Positions 1-11,405 of a stretch of DNA of 64,000 bases are shown piece after piece (the stretch's first letter is position 1; each line of letters opens with the position of its first letter). Source of the DNA: Tessaracoccus palaemonis (GTDB lineage Bacteria; Actinomycetota; Actinomycetes; Propionibacteriales; Propionibacteriaceae); contig NZ_CP079216.1 in assembly GCF_019316905.1 (NCBI RefSeq), positions 1,550,001 through 1,614,000 on the forward strand. Reading direction: 5' to 3'. The translations under genes were made by a program, and so were the position numbers. The notes under the pieces are model-generated. The model ran no database searches. It had not been told where the DNA came from and saw only the letters and a list, made by a program, of their open reading frames with translations.

Positions 1-1064
1 AGCTGCTGACCATGCAGGTCAAGAAGTACGCCGCTGTGGCCGCGACCGTCGACCTCGCCCGCGCGACGGTCGGTCAGCGCGTCACGGGGCTGGTCAACGC
101 GGTGTCGCGCAGGATCGGCGCCCGCACCATGGACGAGTGGCTGGACCAGCTGGCCGCGAAGCAGGACCGGATCGGGGCGCTGGCCATCCGCGGCCACCAC
201 CCCCGCTGGATCGTCGAGGCCTACGCGGACCTGCTGCCCGCCGACGAGCTGGAGTCGGCGCTCGCGGCCAACAACGTCTCCCCACACCCGACGCTGGTCC
301 TGCGACCCTCACTGGCGAGAATCGACGACCTCGTCGGCGCCACCGCGACCCGGTTCTCCCCGTTCGGTGCCACCGCGCCGGGGACGCCCGCCGACCAGGC
401 CGCCGTCCGTGACGGCCGCGCGGGCGTGCAGGACGAGGGCTCCCAGCTTGTTGCGTGGGCGCTCTCGCGCACCGAGGCGCCGGACGGGCCCTGGCTCGAT
501 ACGTGCGCCGGTCCCGGCGGAAAGGCCGCGTTGCTCGCGGGGCTGGCCCGCGAGGCAGGCTCGTGGCTGCTCGCGTCCGAGGCCCAGGAACACCGGGCCC
601 GCCTCGTCCGGTCCGCGCTGGCCGCCTACCCCGACGGCTGGCAGGCGATCACCGCCGACGGGACCCGCCCGGCCTGGGATCGCGCCTTCTCCCGGATCAT
701 GGTCGACGTCCCCTGCTCCGGGCTTGGCGCGCTTCGCCGTCGGCCGGAGTCCCGCTGGCGGCGCACCCCCGACGACGTGACCTCGCTCGGCGACCTGCAG
801 CGGCTCCTGCTGCACAGCGCCCTCGACGCGGCCGTCGACGGGGCAGCGGTGGCCTACGTGACGTGCTCGCCACACCGCGCCGAGACCACCGCGGTGGTCG
901 ACGACGTGCTGGCCACCCGCCCCGAGGTGACGAGGCTGCGCGCGGCGGATGCGCTTCCCGAGGTGCCCGACTGCGCGGTGGGCGACGACGTGCAGCTCTG
1001 GCCACACAGGCACGGCACCGATGCGATGTTCCTCAGCCTGCTGCGCGTCTCATCGCGTCGCTGA
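1..1064 (+). CDS. rsmB: 16S rRNA (cytosine-5-)-methyltransferase RsmB, 5' truncated by window edge
   Basis: This is a SAM-dependent RNA m5C methyltransferase of the RsmB/Sun family, which methylates C967 of 16S rRNA. The reading frame is open to the left edge, and the first visible residues already resemble the end of the NusB-like N-terminal domain ([19 protein letters not shown]), so the ATG at 12 is internal and the true start lies outside the window. The SAM site [17 protein letters not shown], the PCSG motif in [18 protein letters not shown] and the second cysteine motif VTCSPHRAE are all visible. Both cysteines needed for m5C catalysis and product release are therefore present. It is followed by rpe on the same strand, with 67 bp between them. 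The family assignment is firm; only the N-terminal part is missing. Confidence 0.93.
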   Translation, partial: LLTMQVKKYAAVAATVDLARATVGQRVTGLVNAVSRRIGARTMDEWLDQLAAKQDRIGALAIRGHHPRWIVEAYADLLPADELESALAANNVSPHPTLVLRPSLARIDDLVGATATRFSPFGATAPGTPADQAAVRDGRAGVQDEGSQLVAWALSRTEAPDGPWLDTCAGPGGKAALLAGLAREAGSWLLASEAQEHRARLVRSALAAYPDGWQAITADGTRPAWDRAFSRIMVDVPCSGLGALRRRPESRWRRTPDDVTSLGDLQRLLLHSALDAAVDGAAVAYVTCSPHRAETTAVVDDVLATRPEVTRLRAADALPEVPDCAVGDDVQLWPHRHGTDAMFLSLLRVSSRR

Positions 1065-1118
1065 CCTGCGGTTTCGCCCTCAACCAGACCACCGGGGCCG
1101 CTGGGAAAGCAAGTTCGC

Positions 1119-1124
1119 TAAGGT
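1119..1124 (+). promoter_or_regulatory. -10 hexamer of rpe (leaderless type)
   Basis: TAAGGT fits the actinobacterial TANNNT -10 consensus. Its 3' end is 7 nt before the rpe ATG, and there is no Shine-Dalgarno sequence in between, so transcription would begin at or next to the start codon. This is inferred from spacing alone. Confidence 0.5.
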
Positions 1125-1131
1125 GACGGAC

Positions 1132-1785
1132 ATGCGCATCACGCCAAGCATCCTCAACGCGGACCTGGCCAACCTCGCGAGCGAGATCTCACGCATCCCC
1201 GACGCCGACGCCGTGCACATCGACGTGATGGACAACTCCTTCGTGCCGAACCTGACCCTCGGCCTGCCCGTCGTCGAGTCGATCCGTCGCCACACGGATC
1301 ACATGCTGGATATCCACCTCATGATCACCGACCCCGACCGCTGGGCCCCGGCCTACGCCGAGGCGGGTGCCGAGTCGGTCACCTTCCACGTCGAGGCCGC
1401 GCACGCGCCCGTCAGGCTGGCCCGCGAGATCCGCAGGCTCGGCGCCCGGGCCTCCATGGCGCTCAGCCCCGCCACCCCCATCGAGGTCTTCGAGAGCCTG
1501 CTCGGCGAGGTCGACATGGTCCTCCTGATGACCGTCGAGCCCGGCTTCGGCGGCCAGGCATTCCTCGACATGGTGCTGCCCAAGATCCGGGCCACCCGCA
1601 GGCTGATCGGCGACCGCGACATCTGGCTGCAGGTCGATGGCGGCGTGAGCGCCGAGACGATCGCACGCTGCGCGGAGGCCGGGGCGGACACGTTTGTCGC
1701 CGGGTCGGCGGTCTACCGCGCCGCCGATCCCAACGCGATCGTCACCATGCTGCGCGAGACCGCGCAGGCGGCCTGCGCCCACTGA
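1132..1785 (+). CDS. rpe: ribulose-phosphate 3-epimerase
   Basis: This enzyme interconverts ribulose 5-phosphate and xylulose 5-phosphate in the pentose phosphate pathway, in the cytosol. The 217-residue product is the normal length for the family. It begins [19 protein letters not shown] and carries the TIM-barrel signatures [16 protein letters not shown] (metal-binding His and Asp), HLMITDP and QVDGGVS (second metal Asp). The frame is open well upstream, but homology begins exactly at the ATG at 1132. A TAAGGT hexamer 7 nt upstream supports that start and suggests a leaderless transcript. It sits alone between rsmB and a convergent reductase gene. Confidence 0.95.
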   Translation: MRITPSILNADLANLASEISRIPDADAVHIDVMDNSFVPNLTLGLPVVESIRRHTDHMLDIHLMITDPDRWAPAYAEAGAESVTFHVEAAHAPVRLAREIRRLGARASMALSPATPIEVFESLLGEVDMVLLMTVEPGFGGQAFLDMVLPKIRATRRLIGDRDIWLQVDGGVSAETIARCAEAGADTFVAGSAVYRAADPNAIVTMLRETAQAACAH

Positions 1786-1809
1786 CCACCGAGCAGCGGG
1801 ACTCCGGGA

Positions 1810-2460
1810 TCAGTACGGGACGCCGATGGCTGCTGCGATCGAGGTCCGTCCGCCGATGAACCCGATGGTGCGACGGATGGTGGAATCGTCGTCGAGCGTG
1901 GCCGCCACCACGGCTGCCACGTCGGCGCGTGGCACGCTGCCGCCCGCGGTCGGGTCCACGTCGATGCTGCCGGTTGCCGCCCCGGGCGTCAGGGTGCCTG
2001 GACCGAGCACGGTCCAGGCCAGGTCACTGCCGCGCAGGTGTTCGTCGGCCGCGGCCTTGGCCTCCGCGTAGGCGAAGAAGGGGTTCTCGGGTGGGACGCC
2101 GTGGTCGACCGAGGCGCCGAGGTAGGACACCATGACGTAACGGGGGACGCCCGCGCGTTCGGCGGCGTCCATGCTGCGGATGGCCGCATCACGGTCGACG
2201 GCGTACGTACGGGCCGGGTTCCCTCCGCCGGCGCCTGCCGACCACACGACGGCGTCGTGGCCCGCCAGCAGCCGGGCGAGCGTGTCGGTGTCCATGGACT
2301 CCACGTCGGCGACGAGCGGTCTGGCCCCCGCTGCGGCGACGTCTGCGCTGTGCTCGGGATTGCGGATGACCGCGTCCACCGAGTGGCCCGCGGCCGAGAG
2401 TAGCCGCTCCGCGATGAGGGCCACCTTGCCGTGGCCTCCGATGATGATGATCCTCGCCAT
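1810..2460 (-). CDS. NAD(P)-binding NmrA/atypical-SDR reductase-like protein
   Basis: A 216-residue Rossmann-fold protein that opens with a beta strand and the dinucleotide loop IIIGGHGKVA. Conserved stretches typical of atypical short-chain dehydrogenases follow: an acidic residue pattern around VADVES, AVVWSAGAGG, and VPRYVMVSYLGAS, where the usual catalytic Tyr-x3-Lys is not in the classical spacing. Family members act as redox sensors or reductases of unknown substrate, and no substrate can be assigned here. It is convergent with rpe (24 bp apart) and lies downstream of the PAC2 gene, but it has its own TAGGCT hexamer 6 nt before the ATG. Confidence 0.82.
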   Translation of the reverse strand: MARIIIIGGHGKVALIAERLLSAAGHSVDAVIRNPEHSADVAAAGARPLVADVESMDTDTLARLLAGHDAVVWSAGAGGGNPARTYAVDRDAAIRSMDAAERAGVPRYVMVSYLGASVDHGVPPENPFFAYAEAKAAADEHLRGSDLAWTVLGPGTLTPGAATGSIDVDPTAGGSVPRADVAAVVAATLDDDSTIRRTIGFIGGRTSIAAAIGVPY

Positions 2461-2466
2461 GCGGCG

Positions 2467-2472
2467 AGCCTA
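2467..2472 (-). promoter_or_regulatory. -10 hexamer of the NmrA-like gene (leaderless type)
   Basis: On the minus strand this reads TAGGCT and ends 6 nt before the ATG at 2460. It fits TANNNT, and no ribosome binding site lies between it and the start. Confidence 0.45.
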
Positions 2473-2473
2473 G

Positions 2474-3310
2474 TCAGTCGTCGTCCACCCGACGGCGGAG
2501 GAACTTCTCCAGTTCGGCGGCGATGGTGTCTCCGGTGGCTCCCTCGACCTCTTCCGCGTCGCGGGCCTCCTCGAGCTGGCCGATGTACTCCGCGATCTCG
2601 GGGTCCTGCTGGCTGAGCTCGTCGACGGCCTCGGACCACTTGGCGGCCTCGGCGGGGATCTCGGCGTGGTCGAGTTCGACACCCATCAGGGTCTCGAGCT
2701 CGGTCAGGAGAGCGTCCTGTGCCTTGGGGTTCGGGGGAGTGGAGACGTAGTGCGGCACGGATACCCACAGCGACGCGGTGGGTATCCGCTCCAACGTCAT
2801 CATCTGGCTCGCAACGCCGGTCATGCCGGTGGGTCCGGAGTAGTCGTTGACCTCCATGCTGAACCGCTGGCGGATCGTCGGGTCGGAGGAGAACACGCCG
2901 ACGGGCAGCGGCCGCGAATGGGGGGTGTCCGACAGCATTCCACCGAGGAACACGACCAACTCCGGGTTGACCTTCGACATGCGGTCGACGAGGTCCCGGG
3001 CGAAGCTGCGCCACAGAAGGTTGGGTTCCGGTCCCAGCACGGTCACGATGTCGCGGACAGGGTGGTGGACCACCCGCAGCCTGACTGCGGGCCATTCAAG
3101 CCACGGGCCGTCGGCGGTGCGGTTGAGCATGGGCCGGGTGTGCTGGAAATCGAAGTAGCGTTCGTCGTCGATCACACCGAGATCGTTGCCCAGGTAGGTG
3201 GCGTGCAGGTGCCGGACGAGGTCGCTGGCCGCGTCCCCGGCATCGTTCCATCCGGAGAAGGCGACCACTGCGACCGGGTTGTTCAGGCCTTCCAGCGGTA
3301 CGAACTGCAT
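2474..3310 (-). CDS. PAC2 family protein
   Basis: A protein of about 278 residues of the PAC2 family (proteasome assembly chaperone 2-like fold). The family signature is at the N-terminus (QFVPLEGLNNPVAVVAFSGWNDAG), followed by FARDLVDRMSKVNPELVVFLGGMLSDTPHSRP. The C-terminal 60 residues are acidic and helical and end in RRRVDDD. Actinobacterial PAC2 genes often lie near the proteasome locus, but a role in proteasome assembly is unproven in bacteria. GTG (3313) and ATG (3310) are adjacent candidate starts. I prefer the ATG because a TAGGCT hexamer ends 6 nt upstream of it. The gene is divergent from metH, with only about 35 bp between the two starts. Confidence 0.88.
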   Translation of the reverse strand: MQFVPLEGLNNPVAVVAFSGWNDAGDAASDLVRHLHATYLGNDLGVIDDERYFDFQHTRPMLNRTADGPWLEWPAVRLRVVHHPVRDIVTVLGPEPNLLWRSFARDLVDRMSKVNPELVVFLGGMLSDTPHSRPLPVGVFSSDPTIRQRFSMEVNDYSGPTGMTGVASQMMTLERIPTASLWVSVPHYVSTPPNPKAQDALLTELETLMGVELDHAEIPAEAAKWSEAVDELSQQDPEIAEYIGQLEEARDAEEVEGATGDTIAAELEKFLRRRVDDD

Positions 3311-3316
3311 CACCCC

Positions 3317-3322
3317 AGCCTA
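3317..3322 (-). promoter_or_regulatory. -10 hexamer of the PAC2 gene (leaderless type)
   Basis: On the minus strand this reads TAGGCT, 6 nt before the ATG at 3310. It lies in the very short region shared with the divergent metH promoter. Confidence 0.5.
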
Positions 3323-3333
3323 GCCGGTGCCGC

Positions 3334-3339
3334 TAACCT
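3334..3339 (+). promoter_or_regulatory. -10 hexamer of metH (leaderless type)
   Basis: TAACCT ends 6 nt before the GTG start of metH. The position leaves no room for a 5' UTR, and no B12 riboswitch can fit in the 35-bp divergent gap. Confidence 0.5.
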
Positions 3340-3345
3340 TGCCGG

Positions 3346-6817
<3,472 letters not shown>

Positions 6818-6828
<11 letters not shown>

Positions 6829-7495
6829 ACCCCGCGCCGTCCTGTGGGACTTCGACGGCACCATGGTCGACACCGAGCCGGTGTGGACCATGGTCGAGCT
6901 CGAGATGCTCGCGGAGCGGGGCCTCACCTTCACGCGCGCAGTGCTCGACTCGATGCACGGCCAGTCGGCCTGGATCACCGCACAGATGCTGGCCGACGCC
7001 TTCGGAACGCCCACGAGGATGCTCGAGGTCTACGACGAACTGCACGAGCGCCTGTGCGAGTACGTCTACAGCCATGAGCTGCCGTGGCTCCCGGGGGCCC
7101 AGCGCCTGATGTCCGAGCTCAGCGACCTGGGCGTGCCGTGCGCCGTCGTGACCGCCAGCAACCGTCGAATCGTCGACGCCGCCCACGCCAGACTGCCCGC
7201 CAACGTCGAGCTGATCGTCACGTCTGACGACGTGACGCATACCAAGCCGCATCCCGAGCCCTATACGATGGCCGCGCGGGCCTTGGGGCTGAGCCCGCGC
7301 GAGACCGTCGTCCTCGAGGACTCGCTGCCCGGGGTCACGTCGGGGCTGGCCGCCGGCGCCGTCGTCTATGCCGTCAACGGGCGCGTGGCGCTGCCCACCG
7401 ATCCCCGCCTCGTCGTGTCGTCGACGGGCCTGACCACCACCAGCTGGAACGAGCTCGCCGACCTGTGGCGGGCAAGGAGCGAGATCACCGCATGA
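6818..7495 (+). CDS. HAD-superfamily phosphatase
   Basis: A 225-residue HAD hydrolase of the phosphoglycolate phosphatase / beta-phosphoglucomutase type. Motif I is LWDFDGTMVDTEP (nucleophile Asp and acid/base Asp), motif II is VVTASN, the motif III lysine is in KPHPEP, and motif IV is VVLEDSLPGVTSG. A helical cap of about 60 residues lies between motifs I and II. The substrate cannot be told from sequence. It starts inside the end of metH (11-bp overlap), and its stop overlaps the trmI start as ATGA, so metH, this gene and trmI look like one translationally coupled unit. Confidence 0.9.
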
Positions 7496-8412
7496 ACCTC
7501 TCCGGAGTCAAGAACCCGCATCTGCTGCAGGTCGGCGACCGCGTAACCCTCACCGACGCGAAGGGCCGCCGCAAGTCCGTTGTCCTGCGGGAGGGCGGAG
7601 AGTGGCACACCACCAAGGGGGTCGTGAAGCACGACGACCTGATCGGTGGGCCCGAGGGCGTGACCATCACGTCGCACGGCGGCCAGGAGTACCTCGCGTT
7701 CCGGCCGATCCTCAGCGAGTTCATGGTGTCGATGCCCCGCGACGCGGCCGTCATCTACCCGAAGGACGCGGCCCAGATCCTGATGTGGACCGATATCTTC
7801 CCGGGCGCCCGCGTGCTCGAGGCCGGCGTCGGGTCCGGGGCCCTGTCGCTGGCGCTGTTGCGCGCGATCGGACCCGAGGGGAGGCTGCACTCGTACGAGC
7901 GGCGCCAGCAGTTCGCCGACGTGGCGCGCAAGAACGTCGAGACCTTCCTGGGCGGCCCGCACCCTGCGTGGGAGCTGACGGTCGGCGACCTCGTCGAGGC
8001 CATCGAGGACGAGCCCATCGACCGCGCGGTCCTCGACATGCTCGCTCCCTGGGAGTGCATCGACGCCGTCGCCGAACGCATGGTGCCCGGCGGCGTGCTG
8101 ACGTGCTACGTCGCGACCGCGACGCAGCTCGGTCGGGTCGCGGACACGCTGCGAGCCCACGGCGGGTTCACCGAGCCACACCTCACCGAGACGACCGTGC
8201 GCGAATGGCACGCCGAGGGCCTGGCCATCCGCCCTGGCCACGGCACGTCCGGCCACACTGGCTTCCTGGCCATCACCCGTCGCCTCGCGCCGGGCCAGCG
8301 CGCCCCGATGCGCAAGCGCCGCCCTTCGCCCGGCGCCTACGGGCCCGACTACCACGGCCCCCGCCCGGCCAACATCCCGGTCGAACTCGGCGGCGCCCCG
8401 GTCGAGGCCTGA
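7492..8412 (+). CDS. trmI: tRNA (adenine-N1)-methyltransferase TrmI
   Basis: This enzyme methylates N1 of A58 in the T-loop of tRNA. The 306-residue product has the small N-terminal beta domain of TrmI (VGDRVTLTDAKGRRKSVVL), then the SAM-binding Rossmann core (RVLEAGVGSGALSLALLRAIG), the motif VLDMLAPWE and a late REWHAEGLAIRPGHGTSGHTGFL block. The ATG at 7492 overlaps the HAD stop codon (ATGA); a longer frame from 7465 has no support. In other actinobacteria this gene is the left neighbour of the mpa/dop/pup/proteasome cluster. Here a repeat cluster and unrelated genes follow instead. Confidence 0.94.
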   Translation: MNLSGVKNPHLLQVGDRVTLTDAKGRRKSVVLREGGEWHTTKGVVKHDDLIGGPEGVTITSHGGQEYLAFRPILSEFMVSMPRDAAVIYPKDAAQILMWTDIFPGARVLEAGVGSGALSLALLRAIGPEGRLHSYERRQQFADVARKNVETFLGGPHPAWELTVGDLVEAIEDEPIDRAVLDMLAPWECIDAVAERMVPGGVLTCYVATATQLGRVADTLRAHGGFTEPHLTETTVREWHAEGLAIRPGHGTSGHTGFLAITRRLAPGQRAPMRKRRPSPGAYGPDYHGPRPANIPVELGGAPVEA

Positions 8413-8415
8413 GTC

Positions 8416-8646
8416 GGTTCGCTGGAGCTTGTCGAAGGACAGAGCTCCCGGTTCCCTGAGCTTGTCGAAGGGCGTTGACGGAAGCGCGCCAGCGCTGACG
8501 AAACGTGGCTCTTGGGTCGGAGTAGCCCCTTCGCTGCGCTCAGGGCACCTCGACAAGCTCGGCGACCCGTCGGTTCCCTGAGCCTGTCGACCGCTGAACA
8601 CCGGTTCCCTGAGCTTGTCGAAGGGCCCTGAGCGAAGCGAAGGGGT
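8416..8646. repeat. cluster of five short palindromic repeat copies
   Basis: Copies of a roughly 22-bp unit (consensus GGTTCCCTGAGCTTGTCGAA) occur at 8416-8439, 8450-8472, 8572-8592 and 8603-8624. Two inverted half-copies lie at 8526-8560, and a variant tail, CCCTGAGCGAAGCGAAGGG, follows the last copy. The unit pairs with its inverted neighbour. It fills the whole 300-bp gap between trmI and the convergent DUF3054 gene, where a terminator would be expected. I recall similar dispersed repeats in Propionibacteriaceae genomes. No gene is visible in this gap. Confidence 0.75.
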
Positions 8647-8714
8647 CTACCTGAGCCCGGCGCTACCTACACACCCAGGCCTGGTCGCGGCCCCACCCCA
8701 GCCCGATGAAGTCC

Positions 8715-9074
8715 CTACGCCGTCGCGCGACGACGTCGAAGCAGCCACGCGACGAGACGCCAGCCGCCCAGGAAAACGCCCAGCACGATCGCAGTGACGA
8801 GGATGAAGCTGACCTGGGTGGTGCCGCCGGAGATGACGCGGAGCGCCTGGCCGCCAGCCAGGGTGAAGAACCAGATGATGGCCCCGCCCCGAAGACCCAG
8901 CCCATCGTCCTCGAGAAGCAGGACGATGCCCCAGCCGATCAGACATGCGACGAGGAACGGCCACGCCGTGCCGAGTGACCCGACAACGGGATTCTCGTCG
9001 TGCGATGCCCGCCCGATGACGGCGAAGGCGAGGACGAGAACCAGATCGATCACGAGGGGAAGGAGTCGCTTCAT
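8715..9074 (-). CDS. DUF3054 family membrane protein
   Basis: A 119-residue integral membrane protein with four hydrophobic segments: residues about 5-21, 33-52, 62-80 and 88-112. The N-terminal IDLVLVLAFAVIGRASHDE motif is characteristic of DUF3054. It ends in a basic tail (LLRRRRATA) that should face the cytosol. The function of the family is unknown. A TACGCT hexamer 7 nt before the ATG suggests a leaderless transcript. The gene stands alone, convergent with trmI across the repeat cluster. Confidence 0.82.
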   Translation of the reverse strand: MKRLLPLVIDLVLVLAFAVIGRASHDENPVVGSLGTAWPFLVACLIGWGIVLLLEDDGLGLRGGAIIWFFTLAGGQALRVISGGTTQVSFILVTAIVLGVFLGGWRLVAWLLRRRRATA

Positions 9075-9081
9075 GCCCGCC

Positions 9082-9087
9082 AGCGTA
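9082..9087 (-). promoter_or_regulatory. -10 hexamer of the DUF3054 gene (leaderless type)
   Basis: On the minus strand this reads TACGCT, 7 nt before the ATG at 9074, with no ribosome binding site in between. Confidence 0.4.
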
Positions 9088-9259
9088 GCGGCCTGCGGCT
9101 GGTCGACGGCCGCCTCAACGCAGGGTCAGAGGCCGGGGCACCGGCCCAGGAACCCAGAGTGTGCGCACCTCCGCGACGCCCATGGGCGCCCGCGCAACGG
9201 CCCGGTCCACTGAGCACCTCCGGCCACCCTGGGCACCCTCCCGCCTCGCCCTCTGTCCA

Positions 9260-9328
9260 GCACAACAATGCCTATTCCTGCGCCGCTGCAACATAGGAAC
9301 AGCAGAGCCGGTATAGGCATCGTTGTGC
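9260..9328. repeat. 22-bp imperfect inverted repeat with 25-bp spacer
   Basis: The left arm is 9260-9281 and the right arm 9307-9328. The arms match at 19 of 22 positions around a GCACAAC-ATGCCTAT core. It lies downstream of the GNAT gene and upstream of the DUF3054 gene, within a 306-bp gap that has no gene. It could be a GNAT terminator, a large operator or the relic of a small mobile element. No poly-T follows either arm. Confidence 0.55.
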
Positions 9329-9380
9329 ACCGAAGTGGACCTGGTGATCCGGGACAGGCGCAGCGACCCGGCGGCCGAGG

Positions 9381-9920
9381 TCAGCTGCCGGACCGGCCGT
9401 CCAACTGCTTCACGAGGACGGCGAAGCGGAGGTCATCGCGCTGCGGGATGCCGAAACGCGGGTCGCCGTACGGGAACGGCTCGGTCTCGCCGGTACGCAC
9501 GAAGCCGCGGCGCTCGTAGAACGCCAGCAAGGAGTCGCGCACATCGATGACGGTCATGCGCATGGCGGGGAGGCCCCAGTCGTCGCGGACGATGCGCTCG
9601 GCCTCCGCCATGACAGCCTTGCCGAGGCCGCTGCCCTGCATCCTCGGGTGCACGGCGAACATGCCGAAGTACCCGGCGTCGGCCTCCTGCTCAAGGTGGA
9701 CGCACGCGACGGTCTCACCCTCGGACTCACCGAGCAGGATCAGGCTGCCCGGCTTCTGGATGTCGGCGACGACGCCCTCGGGGTCCACCCGCTGGCCTTC
9801 GAGCAGGTCCGCCTCCGTCGTCCACCCTTCACGGCTGGAGTCGCCCCGGTAGGCGGCGGTCACGAGCGCGACGATGGCGTCGACGTCGTCAACGTCGGCG
9901 GTGCGAAAGACGAGGTCCAT
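9381..9920 (-). CDS. GNAT family N-acetyltransferase
   Basis: A 179-residue GCN5-related acetyltransferase that uses acetyl-CoA. The fold elements are visible: an N-terminal strand VFRTADVDDVDAIVALV, the strand-4 region GYFGMFAVHP, the acetyl-CoA pyrophosphate loop RMQGSGLGKAVM (Q/RxxGxG/A) and a C-terminal AFYERRGFVRTGE block. The acceptor substrate is unknown. It stands alone, with a TAGTAT hexamer 7 nt upstream of the ATG. Confidence 0.88.
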   Translation of the reverse strand: MDLVFRTADVDDVDAIVALVTAAYRGDSSREGWTTEADLLEGQRVDPEGVVADIQKPGSLILLGESEGETVACVHLEQEADAGYFGMFAVHPRMQGSGLGKAVMAEAERIVRDDWGLPAMRMTVIDVRDSLLAFYERRGFVRTGETEPFPYGDPRFGIPQRDDLRFAVLVKQLDGRSGS

Positions 9921-9927
9921 GTGGCAG

Positions 9928-9933
9928 ATACTA
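9928..9933 (-). promoter_or_regulatory. -10 hexamer of the GNAT gene (leaderless type)
   Basis: On the minus strand this reads TAGTAT, a near-perfect -10 element 7 nt before the start codon. Confidence 0.5.
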
Positions 9934-10094
9934 GGGCTAACGCGCCGGAATGCGTGCCTGGGCCGGAACCGGCGAGGAGAGCGCGGACGAAGTCAGGGTC
10001 CTCGGGCCGATGACTGCGCGGGGGAGGTTCGCGTGGGGCTCAGGCACGTCGGGCGGGACCAGGGCCCCGGGCACAGAGGCGGACGCAGCCCCGC

Positions 10095-10133
10095 TCACGG
10101 AGCACAGCTACCTGATTCTCGCCGCCCTCGCCC
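10095..10133 (+). pseudogene. possible N-terminal remnant of a PadR-type regulator
   Basis: A 13-codon stretch reads LTEHSYLILAALA, which matches the very conserved beginning of PadR-family winged-helix regulators. The similarity stops at once, and the rest of the 9921-10292 gap codes for nothing recognisable. It precedes the redox operon. The match is short, so this is only a suggestion. Confidence 0.3.
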
Positions 10134-10292
10134 TCCCCTCCTCATCCTCGGCATCTCCTAGCTCGGCGGGTGGGGACCCACGCGCACCTGCGCGCCTCGA
10201 CGAGGGTGGCCCTGTCAGTACCTGCCTCACCAGTGCCTGTTCCGCGCAGGACGCCGAGGCTTGAATGGGTGGCGAGCCAACCAGGAGGTCTT

Positions 10293-11342
10293 ATGCTCGC
10301 CACCTACATGTACGGCGCCGGCGATGTCCGCGTCGAGAACGTCCCCGACCCGGTCATCCAGCAGCCGACCGATGCGATCGTGCGCATGGTGCGCGCGTGC
10401 GTCTGCGGGTCCGACCTGCACCCGTACCACTCCATGCCCGCCTCGTCGCAGGGCACCCCCATGGGCCACGAACTGATCGCTGTCGTCGAGGAGATCGGCG
10501 CCGACGTGCGCACGCTGAAGCCAGGGGACTTCGTCATCGCCCCCTTCGCGTTCCAGGACAACACCTGCGTGTTCTGTCGGGAAGGCTTCCAGACCTCCTG
10601 CATCCACGGCGGCTGGTACGGGTCCGTCGAGACCGGTGGGCTGCAGGCCACCCTGGCGAGGATCCCGCTCGCGGACGGGTCACTGGTCAAGGTCCCCGAC
10701 GTCGACCCCACCACCGCCGACGAGGGCCTGCTCGCCTCGCTGCTAGCACTCTCCGACGTCTACCTCACCGGCCACCACGCGGCCCACATGGGGCAGGTGG
10801 AACCGGGGAAGACCGTCACGGTCATCGGCGACGGGGCAGTCGGCCTCTCCGCGGTGCTGGCCTCTCGCCAGCTCGGCGCCGAGAGGATCATCCTGATGGG
10901 CCGTCACGTAGACCGCACACATCTCGGGCGTGAGTTCGGCGCCACCGACGTCGTCGCCGCGCGTGGAGCCGACGGCGTCGCGCAGGTCATGGATCTGACC
11001 GACGGCGAGGGCAGCCACATCGTGCTGGAGGCCGTCGGCCTCATGCCCGCCTACCAGCAGGCCTACGGCATCGTCCGTCCCGGCGGGATCATCAGCCGGG
11101 TCGGGGTACCGCAGTACGAGGAGGCCCCCATCGGCTTCGGCTCGCTCTTCGGCAGGAACGCGCGGTTGGCCGGCGGACCTGCCCCCGTGCGGGCATACCT
11201 CGAGGATGCGATCCCGCTCGTCCTGTCGGGCCGGGCCGACCCGGGGCGGGTCTTCGACCGCACCGTACCGCTTGCCCAGGTGGCCAGCGGGTATGCGGCC
11301 ATGGACGCCCGGGAGGCCCTCAAGGTCATGGTCACGATGTGA
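10293..11342 (+). CDS. zinc-dependent alcohol dehydrogenase (MDR family)
   Basis: A 349-residue medium-chain dehydrogenase/reductase that oxidises an alcohol or reduces an aldehyde with NAD(P). It has the catalytic zinc Cys in CVCGSDLHPYH, the GHE motif in MGHELIAVVEEIG, a partial structural-zinc Cys cluster (NTCVFCREGFQTSC, fewer cysteines than the classical four) and the Rossmann loop VIGDGAVGLSAVLASRQLG. The start is the ATG at 10293, which has a strong AGGAGG at 10283-10288; the frame is open further upstream but lacks similarity there. It is the first gene of a run of four co-oriented redox genes (63, 1 and 11 bp gaps). Confidence 0.9.
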   Translation: MLATYMYGAGDVRVENVPDPVIQQPTDAIVRMVRACVCGSDLHPYHSMPASSQGTPMGHELIAVVEEIGADVRTLKPGDFVIAPFAFQDNTCVFCREGFQTSCIHGGWYGSVETGGLQATLARIPLADGSLVKVPDVDPTTADEGLLASLLALSDVYLTGHHAAHMGQVEPGKTVTVIGDGAVGLSAVLASRQLGAERIILMGRHVDRTHLGREFGATDVVAARGADGVAQVMDLTDGEGSHIVLEAVGLMPAYQQAYGIVRPGGIISRVGVPQYEEAPIGFGSLFGRNARLAGGPAPVRAYLEDAIPLVLSGRADPGRVFDRTVPLAQVASGYAAMDAREALKVMVTM

Positions 11343-11405
11343 CCCTCCGACCGGCCTCACCTGGGTAGCTCCAGGAGAGGCGCTTGGCATCGACGAAATC
11401 CCTGC

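Noticed and set aside
3311-3345. Cobalamin riboswitch upstream of metH
   Set aside because: The divergent gap is about 35 bp and the promoter abuts the start codon, so there is no room for one.
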